Made by a program: the position numbers and the translations under genes
From: Hexactinellida sp. DTS-2022
Taxonomy: Eukaryota > Porifera > Hexactinellida
Assembly: GCA_028753945.1 (NCBI GenBank)
Contig: JAPNXP010000017.1
Span: 992,001 to 1,056,000, forward strand
Length of the DNA stretch: 64,000 bases
Direction: 5' to 3'
The notes under the pieces: generated by a model
What the model was told of the DNA's origin: nothing
Seen by the model: only the letters and a program-made list of their open reading frames with translations
Databases searched by the model: none
Part shown: positions 23,632 to 31,631 of the stretch, in pieces
Position numbering within the stretch: the stretch's first letter is position 1
How the letters are laid out: the number at the start of each line of letters is the position of its first letter

Positions 23632-26307
23632 CATAGCCTACTCTATATATGGCCTGACAGTAGATGTACCAGGGATGCACAAGAAGATGGGAAATTTTAA
23701 TTTTTTAATGTTTTCTATATTGAACTACTAAGTTCTTTATGGGTCTCTAGGTCGTAAACATAACTCAGCAGTGCTAGCCCGTGATTAGTATTAGCTGTAA
23801 TGAGAACGGTGATTGGATTTTCATAATTTAATAGTAATAATAAACACAAACAGTACAATTTCTAATATTAATATACAGTAAATAATACACAATTATTTGC
23901 TTTCTTTGCTTTCGCCTCTTTCTCCTTTCTCTCTCTGGATCTAGCAGTGACACACGACACACTTAACTAAATAATAGAAATAGAAATAAGAATAACAGAG
24001 TAATACAAATCAAGGTAAATAGTAAATACAAATAAGTAGACACATAATTAAGAGAATTTCTTAAATTTACGCTTTCTATACTTTTTGAAAGAACCAGCGA
24101 GTTATAATTCTTAACTTTGTTAATGTTTGCAAGAAAGCAATTCGCTGCAGTAAAGACGAGCTTCGATAAGATGTTCCAACTAAACACACCACAGCTAATA
24201 CAAGTAGACTTCCAAATACTTGGATCACGATTATCGCTATCTTCCAAATACATCAACGTGAGTTCAACTAGTATTTTTCTAGAATGTCCACTTACAAGCT
24301 TCGCCATCAGCTCTTTATTGTTTTCGATGGCACTAAAGGTCTTCCATATAATAAATATGGAATTTAAACTGGCTCAGATGGATATTTAAGTCCGCCACGG
24401 TCCGTTAGCTGCAGAAGTTTATACTGAGAGTCCAGGTCTAAATCAAGGAGAAATACTTTATCAACTGTTAGCATATGTACAGGCATGACACGGTTTTGTT
24501 TGTTTCAGGTACTGATGGACAGTATAGCCTGCAATAAAGGCTAATGATTGAAGCAACTGTGAACCACAATCAATTGTTGATAAATCATTAATCGCATCAA
24601 GAAAAGTCTCCAAATTGAACTCACCATCAGTAGTGGAATACGCTATACGGAGAAGAAAATTACTTAACAAATGACTGAATAGATTGAAAGGAAGTGTCTT
24701 GTTGGTCAGTAAATATGTTTAATATGCTAGAAAGTTTAAGTCGACGCTCGGTTCAAGGATTTGAAGATAGGAAATGTGATAATTAGAACCCGACATCATA
24801 CGGTATAGACCGAAATGGTGTTCCAAGGGATCCGTCTGTAGAAAGGAGGACAACAGATATGTAAAGCCACAAGATTGAGTCAAATGATTGGTAATTTGTG
24901 GTAAGGTAATACAAGCATGTCTAAAACTGGTGTATGTTTGTATACTCAGTTTTCCAATTTTTTCTGGTAAAGTTTGCCAAGCATCTAACCAGAACTACAT
25001 GAGTCAAAAATAGAAATCGCTCTTCATTAAAAGTCAAAGGTCTAGAGAAATTATCGTTCAAACGTATTCCTTTAAATGGTGTGTTAACGTTGAATAATTT
25101 CCAAACAGTAAGAAGGGTATCAACAAACTCCGGAGTATTATTTCTATATTCTGGATAGTTAGCGCAGATATTGTTATTAATTCGTTAACTACTTTCAAAA
25201 CCAGTTTTACATTTTGACGCTCTATGCTAGACGGAAAACATGACTCCATAGTCAAATGAGGAGCTAACTTGGATAAACTTGTTCTTTCTGAATTATATAA
25301 TTGACATACATCTTCAAAGGATGCACAACCGAACTTAAGGGGATAATCACAATAAGAACTAGAGTTGTATTTTAAAGCAAGTTCCTGCAAAACAGATTCT
25401 ATTTCTCGGATGCCACTAATTGCAGCAATGGAAACAGATATACTCTGTCTATTAAAATAGGCTGAGGTGGATAAATAAGCATTGATTTCAAGGTACAAAT
25501 CTACTGAGATATTTTTTTCAGCCATTTTAGCGAGAACAAACGTTATGTTGCTTTCATTACGGAACCACACCAACCAACTATAAGGTAAATAAATCAAGGT
25601 TAACTTATCTTTCAAGTCCTGTGGAGAGTTACCACAAACTTCTCTTTCTCTTGACTCTCGGATCTCAAGCTGAGTTGTAGTGTTTGGTTCATCAATTCTT
25701 CCTCTTTTGCATCGTATGAGAAGCGATTCCGTTTGTAAGGTTTGGATAAGTAATATGCTGGGCAACGAGTTAGTAAACTTGGTACAGCGCCTTCCTTCAG
25801 CTTTGGCTTTGCCCGCGGTACTTCAGTAAAAGTACTATCTCCTCTTGGGACTTGGAAAGTGTAGTCTATGTCTTCTTTCTGAAAATAGTTGATACATACA
25901 TAGACCACCTTCAGGTCACCGATATCCTCGCGACGAAGAGCGTATGTCCAGGCATGATTCAGGGTTGGTGGATTTTGAGGCATCTTGAACACAAGGAACA
26001 TGGTCATCCGGGTTGTAGTTGCTCTTGCATCCGGGGACAGAACACGAGTTAGGCATGAATAGAAGCTAATATGAATAAAATACCAAAGCGAAATTAAAAG
26101 GATGAGATTTTACGTCAATAGAAGAGTTTGGAATAAAATCTGATCAATAATTGTATATATTTCAAGAATATTTCTAATTAATGTGGTTGATTATGATTAT
26201 TATTTTTGAAATTAAATATTGTGGTTGGATAAATATTACCATCTTCTCCTTCATCCTTGGTCCACATTTTCTAGGTTACTGTCAGGCCATATATAGAGTA
26301 GGCTATG
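23632..26307 (-). mobile_element. P-element-like DNA transposon, 2.7 kb
   Basis: Terminal inverted repeats of 31 bp are identical at both ends (starting CATAGCCTACTCTATATA). They are bounded by the 7-bp direct repeat ACTCGCC (23625-23631 and 26308-26314). The interior encodes a decayed THAP-domain transposase on the minus strand. Long TIRs starting CAT, a 7-8 bp TSD and a THAP transposase place it in the P superfamily. Intact ends with a broken gene suggest it could be moved only by enzyme supplied elsewhere. Confidence 0.85.
23963..26056 (-). pseudogene. THAP-domain P-type transposase, frameshifted
   Basis: The start (complement of 26054-26056) begins MPNSCSVPGCKSNY, the N-terminal CxxxxC half of a THAP zinc finger. 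A frameshift follows within about 20 codons; the rest of the THAP domain is in the next frame (about 25700-26007), with VFKMP, the C-terminal VCINYF and the AVPSLL motif. The final zinc-ligand His is Tyr (one C-to-T change). Further frames carry the usual P/THAP9-type landmarks: a frame at 25058-25765, then NTPEFVDTL and GIRLNDNFSRPL near 25000-25130, then TDPLEHHFGLYRMMSGSNY near 24790-24860, then IAGYTVHQYL with CxxC at about 24480-24560, then GLKYPS near 24390, and a C-terminal CISCG segment at 23963-24307. Several frame changes make it non-functional as it stands. In the family, THAP binds the TIRs and an RNase H-like core cuts. Confidence 0.85.
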
Positions 26308-26314
26308 ACTCGCC

Positions 26315-26892
26315 TTATTTTTAAATTTCGCATTTTTAATTTATCTTACTTGCCATACTATTTTTTCTTAAAAATATAAAAAACAAGGCTTATCGCTGTT
26401 TCCGCCCAAATTAAATGGGAAATTTTAAATGTTCAGATTTTTACAATATTTTTACAGACACTGCGGAAGGATGTTATCTATCGATAGGACTTTGGTTTTC
26501 ATCGATTCGACGATAATCTCCAGAGTTATGAACGTTTTAGTGGAGCGGCCTTTCATTTTCAAACTCGGTTTTATAACACCATAGGTCTTGAACACGGTAA
26601 ATTAACTAGTAATTGTGAGTACATTGTTTCAATACTCAGACATATGATAGTCTGAGGAAATTTTGCAAAAAGTGGATATTGCAATAGTTATAGCCCTTCG
26701 GCGATCTTCAGGGTACGGATTCTTAACTAATTTGTAACTCAGAGAGGAAAAGAGATAAATTCAAGTAACACCAAAGAAAAATGATCAGTATACATGGTTT
26801 CCCATATGTAAATAATACATTTTGTGAGCCTAGGACGCACCGTTTTCGACATTCCCCTATATGGTAGTGTGAATGTGACCAATTTTGATGAC
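26315..26892. other. AT-rich intergenic DNA
   Basis: Begins with the continuation of the array's right flank (TTATTTTTAAATTTCGC). I see no gene or clear repeat. Confidence 0.4.
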
Positions 26893-27262
26893 ACATGCAA
26901 ATCTGCTGCTATGGAAACGTGATTTCAATGCTTGAGGTCATATCTCGAGAAGAAATATAGTTACAGCTTAGTCAATGGGTCCAATTGATAGCCCGTCCTC
27001 AATTCCTATTCAATGATAATACATTTCGATGCTCCATCTCCAACCAATTTTGCGCAAAATGTGTATAACCGTCTGAATGTATATTACAATAATCACAATT
27101 CTCAGAAAATTGGTTGGAGATAGAGCATCGAAATGTATTATCATTGAATAGGAAGTTGAGGACGGGCTATCAATTGGACCCATTGACTAAGCTGTACTAT
27201 ATTTCTTCTCGGACCTCAAGCATTGAAATCACGTTTCCATAGCAACAGAGGAATGTGTCAAC
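26893..27262. repeat. Head-to-head inverted repeat of the P-type MITE interior
   Basis: The segment 26893-27045 (GAGGTCATATCTCGAG, CAATTGATAGCCCGTCC, GATAATACATTTCGATGCTC) is repeated in inverted orientation at 27105-27262, with about 60 bp between. The right arm continues as the copy at 27100-27605. Confidence 0.8.
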
Positions 27263-27605
27263 ATTCCATAATTGATTCTGAGATATTTTATGTAAAATGA
27301 CTCCTAGATGGGTTAGTCACAGCGATTTGTTTTAAAAAGCGAAATTGAACATTTTACATGCGTTCAAAGTTCTGGCATATTTGGACTATTAGACAATACA
27401 GTGACGTCATTTCGCCCAAGTGGCACCTCAAAAATATGCGTCTTGTACATGACTACCTTTATAAAAAACAATTACATAAGTAGAAGCACCCTGGATTACT
27501 TATTTCGAAGAATAATTGAATTGCATATATTTAGTTGACTATACTTATTAATCCCTGGTCCAGAAATTTGAGTGCGTATCATTTCCTTATGTATAGAATG
27601 CTATG
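27100..27605 (-). mobile_element. Inverted copy of the 29.2-kb P-type MITE
   Basis: Reads as the reverse complement of 29174-29700. Shared stretches include GACGCATATTTTTGAGGT, AGTATAGTCAACTAAATATA and the terminal TATAGAATGCTATG (ends 27605). The right terminus matches the family end; the left terminus was lost in the inverted duplication. Confidence 0.7.
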
Positions 27606-27846
27606 GCCTAACTAACACTACATTTCTTTGCAAATTTCACACGCCCCCTTATAGTTTGGGTCTGTCCACGCCAGTATCGGGATCCGGCGATCCGCATACA
27701 TTCTTCGTGAAACTATTCTTGACAATCTGCACATTGTATAATTTTGCATCCTTCCTGAGTACGGCATTTACAAAATATATTGATCCTCTTTCTATTTTTC
27801 ACTATTTTTCACTCAAAAACTTAAGATAGTGAGGATTTGGGTAATA
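27606..27846. other. Unassigned intergenic DNA
   Basis: An 85-codon plus-strand frame ends here (27572-27829), but it begins inside the MITE terminus and has no recognisable domain. Confidence 0.35.
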
Positions 27847-27990
27847 CAATGCAACCTCGATTATCCGGACACTCTATGTTGGTCCCAACTGTTATGTAAT
27901 TATTTTATCCGAACTCGATTATTCAGACTGTAAATTATCCGGACTCATTTGAGTATTCCCAAAAAGTCCGGATAATCGAGGTTGCACCTG
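27847..27990. mobile_element. pogo/Tigger-like MITE
   Basis: TA-flanked, with ends GCAACCTCGATTATCCGGAC and its reverse complement near 27965-27985. Inner copies of TTATCCGGAC lie in both orientations. 144 bp, non-coding. Confidence 0.75.
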
Positions 27991-28094
27991 TATATAGAAG
28001 ACTATGTCTTGAGCGTATAGGTTGTATATGGTTGGCCTAGGGTATGCCTTGAGCCCAGGGTTTTACACGCCTTAATTTTTTTACTCGCCCATAA

Positions 28095-28194
28095 CAGGTA
28101 AACCTCCCAAAGCGGCACCTCCGAGTAGCGGCAACCTCCGAGAAGCGGCACAAAACCATTCTCCCGATGGGTGCCGCTTTGGGAGGTTTACCTG
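28095..28194. mobile_element. 100-bp MITE, pogo-like
   Basis: CAGGTAAACCTCCCAAAGCG is answered by GCTTTGGGAGGTTTACCTG followed by TA. CCTCCGAGTAGCGGCA units repeat inside. The left TA is degenerate. Confidence 0.65.
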
Positions 28195-28284
28195 TATATG
28201 TAAGCTATTTTTTAAGACTACTAGTGCTCTAATACAAGGCTTCTAAGGACTGATTTTTTTTGAAATTCTATATTTAATGTAAAC

Positions 28285-28925
28285 TTAGGTCCCTATATCT
28301 CTAGTAATTTAGGGTATAGAAACGAGGATACCCAAAACACTGGCGTACCTGTATCACTAGCGATTTAGGGACCCCATGGCCCCACGACCACAAAACGCTA
28401 GCGATATAGGGACCCCACGATCACAAACGCTAGAGATTTAGGGATCCCCGTCCCTATATCGCTAGTGTTTCAGGGACCCAAAGGGCCCTAAATCGCTGGA
28501 TACCAAAAACGCGCTTACTCCGGTCAGAGACGGAACCGGTCGGGTCTGACCGGCACCGGTCGACCGGTCGAGATCTCTATATGATCTATTCGATATCATA
28601 ATATCATAATTTGTTTTCTATTATTTATAAATTATTGCTAGCTATGATTGACCGGTCGACCGGCCGGTCGGGTCGGGTCAAATTTCCAACTGCACCGTTC
28701 GGGTCGGGTCATGAAAATCCCGACCGGTTCCATCTCTGACTCCGGTGTAAACGCGTTTTGGGGACCCCAGCGTTTTAGGGACCACATCCCTAAATTCTTT
28801 AGTGTTTTGGGCCCCCTGTGCTTTAATACACTAGAGATATAGGGACGGGGGTCCCTAAAACGCTAGGGATATAGGGACGGGGGTAACCAAAACGCTGGGC
28901 GTCCCCAAAGTCGCTTACACCGGAT
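28285..28925. repeat. Repeat block of inverted GCGATATAGGGAC motifs
   Basis: At least eight direct or inverted copies of a CGCTAGCGATATAGGGACC-like motif, bordered by ACGCGCTTACTCCGG / CCGGTGTAAACGCG. Same family as 4530-4700. It is interrupted by the hAT MITE at 28525-28738. Confidence 0.6.
28525..28738. mobile_element. hAT MITE, 8-bp TSD ACTCCGGT
   Basis: Ends CAGAGACGGAACCGGTCGGG and CCGACCGGTTCCATCTCTG. The exact direct repeat ACTCCGGT lies at 28517-28524 and 28739-28746. GGTCGACCGG palindromes inside. A CAGAG start with an 8-bp TSD fits hAT. Confidence 0.88.
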
Positions 28926-28929
28926 CAAT

Positions 28930-29135
28930 TTTCGGGGCCAATTTTCCAGTGACAGGCTTATTCAATAAATTTTTTTGTCCCAATAAGACGAAAAATCGCC
29001 TAGGCTACTATTCTAGTAAATACGGCAACTAATTACACAAACCTCAGAGGGACCAATTTTCCACAAGGACCAAATTTCCATGAAAATTTTGGTCCCCCCT
29101 TACCAATTTTCCAAGGGGACCAAAATTTCCGTAAC
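28930..29135. repeat. Relic of the CTGTCACTGG MITE family
   Basis: Contains CCAATTTTCCAGTGACAG and repeated GGGACCAATTTTCCA motifs, as in the intact-looking copy at 39576-39718. The other end is not found. Confidence 0.5.
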
Positions 29136-29173
29136 TTCCCTACTGTGATTTAATTTACACAACAATATAATAG

Positions 29174-29788
29174 CATAGCATTCTATACTCTAAGGCAATG
29201 CCGCGGTTGAATGGACTTGGACCATGGATGAACTAGTAGTATAGTCAACTTAATATATGCAATGCAATTATTCTTCGAAATAAGTATTCCAGGATGCTTC
29301 TACTTATGTAATGGTTTTTAATAAAGATAGTCATGTACAAGACGCACATTTTTGAGATAGCACTATGTCGAAATGACGTCATCGTTTTGTCTAATAAGCC
29401 AAATATGCCAAAACTTTGAACGCATGTAAAATGTTCAATTTCGCTTTTTCAAACAAATTGCTTTGACTAACCCATATAGGAGTCATTTTACATAAAATAT
29501 CTCAGAATCAATTATGGAATGTTGCCACATTCCTCTGTTGCCTTGGAAACACGTTTTGAATGATTGAGGTCATATCTCGAGAAGGAATATAGTTACAGCT
29601 TAGTCAATGGATCCAATCGATAGCCCGTCCTTAATTTCCTATTCAATGATAATACATTTCGATGCTCTATGAGTCTATCTCCAACCAATTTTATGCAAAA
29701 TGTGTATAATAATTTGAACGTAATTTATAATAATCACAATTCCAAGTCCATTCAACCGCGGCATTGCCTTAGTGTATAGAATGCTATG
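29174..29788. mobile_element. P-type MITE, 7-bp TSD ATAATAG
   Basis: 615 bp. Terminal inverted repeats of about 46 bp start CATAGCATTCTATACTCTAA on the left and end TATAGAATGCTATG on the right. The exact 7-bp direct repeat ATAATAG lies at 29167-29173 and 29789-29795. The ends (CATAGC) and TSD length match the 2.7-kb P-like element at 23632. No coding frame. It ends 39 bp before the AARSD1 start codon. Confidence 0.85.
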
Positions 29789-29827
29789 ATAATAGCTATC
29801 AATAATAAAGCTATAAAGTAATTAGTA

Positions 29828-31030
29828 ATGTCATTCGAATGTCAGCGAAACAGCTATAAACGCGAGTTCAACACGAAGGTAGTTTCTTGTCAGCCCTCCG
29901 AAGAGGAGCCTGGTCTGTACCGGGTCCTATTCGAGGACACGATCCTGTTTCCGGAGGGGGGAGGACAGCCTGAAGATCTCGGCTGTCTGGACGGCGGAAT
30001 ATCTGTGGTGCACGTGAGGAGAGAGGGAGGCTCGGCGGCGCACTACACGGACGCGCCGCTGGAGGTGGGGGCGCAGGTCCAGATGCGAGTGAACTGGGAG
30101 CGCAGGTGGGACCACATGCAGCAGCACTCGGGGCAGCACCTAATCACCGCAGTGCTGGAAAGCTGCTTCGGATACAAGACAGTCAGCTGGTCCCTGTCGG
30201 TGGGGGAGGGGAGCAGGTGCTCCCTGGAGCTGGACGGCAAGGTGAGCGAGCAACAGCTGAGAGAGGCGGAGCTGGAGTGCAATAGGCTTATCAGGGAGGC
30301 CAGGCCAGTAGAGGTGAGAGTAATAGTGTTCGACTCTGAGGAGTTCAACTCAATTCGGTCGCGCGGGCTCCCTTCTGGCAGCGTGGGCCCCATCCGAGTG
30401 GTGGACATGGCAGGGGTGGATGTGAACATGTGCTGCGGAACTCACGTGTCCAACCTTAGCCACTTGCAGTGCGTGAAGCTGCTGCACGCGGAGCAGAAGG
30501 GTTCTGCTTGTCTGTTGTACTTCTTGGTGGGCGGGAGGGTGTGCCACCAGCTGGGCAAGATGTACGCGCTGGAGCGGGGCGTGACTCGACTGCTCAGCTG
30601 CGGACCTGAAGAGCACCTGCTCCGGATAGAGAGGCTAGGCGCGCAACAGCGGGCTGACGCTAAGCAGACGAAGGCGTATCTCCGGGAGATAGCAGAGATG
30701 ACTGCTAGTCTCCATCTGTCTACTCCAGGCCCGGCCCAGCCCTTCTTCCTCCTGCATAGAGACGACGGGGACAGCGAGTTCATGTTGGTGCTGTGTGGCC
30801 GCCTGCTGCCCCACAGGGCGGTGGTGCTGCTGACTGGCGGAGGCAAGAAGGGACAAGGAACCTTCATGATGAGTGGAAGCGATGGTAAGCTCGTGTCAGA
30901 GCTGGGACCGCAGGTTTGTGAGATCCTAGTCGGGAAGGGAGGGGGGAAGGGAACTAGGTACCAAGGAAAGGTTCAGAAAATAGAAAACCATCAAATTGCT
31001 TTTGAGTTTGTTAAGAACTATTTTACTTAA
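29828..31030 (+). CDS. AARSD1: Alanyl-tRNA editing protein AARSD1 (AlaX type)
   Basis: 400 residues, close to the roughly 412 of the vertebrate protein and alignable along its length. Zinc-binding editing-site ligands are present: His100 and His104 in QQHSGQH, and Cys202 and His206 in CCGTH. Other family landmarks are LFPEGGGQP (40-48), WERRWDHMQQ (90-99), GPIRVVDMAGVD (187-198) and the Gly-rich C-terminus (LVGKGGGKG). The family acts in the cytosol as a free-standing proofreader, hydrolysing Ser-tRNA(Ala) and so preventing Ser-for-Ala errors. The start MSFECQRNSY matches the family N-terminus. The coding region is intronless and clearly GC-rich, with G/C-ending codons, unlike the AT-rich kinase next door. 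Its 5' flank is the MITE at 29174-29788, so its promoter or 5' UTR must use or bridge that element. Confidence 0.95.
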   Translation: MSFECQRNSYKREFNTKVVSCQPSEEEPGLYRVLFEDTILFPEGGGQPEDLGCLDGGISVVHVRREGGSAAHYTDAPLEVGAQVQMRVNWERRWDHMQQHSGQHLITAVLESCFGYKTVSWSLSVGEGSRCSLELDGKVSEQQLREAELECNRLIREARPVEVRVIVFDSEEFNSIRSRGLPSGSVGPIRVVDMAGVDVNMCCGTHVSNLSHLQCVKLLHAEQKGSACLLYFLVGGRVCHQLGKMYALERGVTRLLSCGPEEHLLRIERLGAQQRADAKQTKAYLREIAEMTASLHLSTPGPAQPFFLLHRDDGDSEFMLVLCGRLLPHRAVVLLTGGGKKGQGTFMMSGSDGKLVSELGPQVCEILVGKGGGKGTRYQGKVQKIENHQIAFEFVKNYFT

Positions 31031-31122
31031 TTGTAATAATATTTATTACAGATACGAGTAGTAATCATATGATCTCCTGTAAATTACTTTCAGGTTTATC
31101 AAATAATGTAATCTCACTAATA

Positions 31123-31308
31123 CAGTCAGGTTCTTTTATTATGAACATTCAAGGGACCAAAAATTGTGTTCACAATAGAGAGACTTCATAATAAGCGAAC
31201 TCAATTTAATACAAACCCTATGTAAGTTGTTAAATTGGGACCATAGGGCTTGTTCATAATAAAAAATCTTCACATTAAGCAGACGAAATCTTGTTCATAA
31301 TAAGCAGA
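31123..31308. mobile_element. pogo-like MITE relic
   Basis: Starts TA-CAGTCAGGTTCTTTTATT and contains repeated inverted TTATTATGAAC / GTTCATAATAA motifs, the usual layout of the other pogo-like MITEs. The right end is lost where the hAT MITE at 31309 begins. Confidence 0.5.
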
Positions 31309-31552
31309 CAGTGGCGGCGCGAGGGGGGACGGGAATTCGCTTGTCTGTTATAGGAGTACTTAATGTTAATGCGGAAATGCTATACGGCCCGGACAGGCAG
31401 TCCATAATTAGCTGTTTTGCTGAGATACCCCAGTGCCACCGTATACTATTATAGGACAGATTATTTAACTAAGTTTGTCATTAAAAATATCGATTTGGTT
31501 TGAATGTGAATTTTGGAATGTCTACAACTATTGGGTTTGCCCCTCCAGTGCA
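31309..31552. mobile_element. Truncated hAT MITE upstream of the kinase
   Basis: Nearly identical to the left about 245 bp of the complete element at 59181-59481 (starts CAGTGGCGGCGCGAGGGGGG, ends at CCAGTGCA). The right terminus is missing. It ends 79 bp before the kinase start codon, so it may lie in the promoter or 5' UTR. Confidence 0.8.
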
Positions 31553-31631
31553 AAGTATTAAGGTGAAGAACTTGTGATTTATTTATTCTAGTTAGTAACG
31601 ATCTAGCTTAATACTCTCCACATTTATTTCA

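Noticed and set aside
24117..24389. 90-codon plus-strand frame in the P-like element.
   Set aside because: Antisense of the transposase C-terminal region, which has clear family motifs on the minus strand.
29927..30867. Minus-strand frames of 70-141 codons opposite AARSD1.
   Set aside because: Shadows caused by the high GC content of the AARSD1 coding strand.
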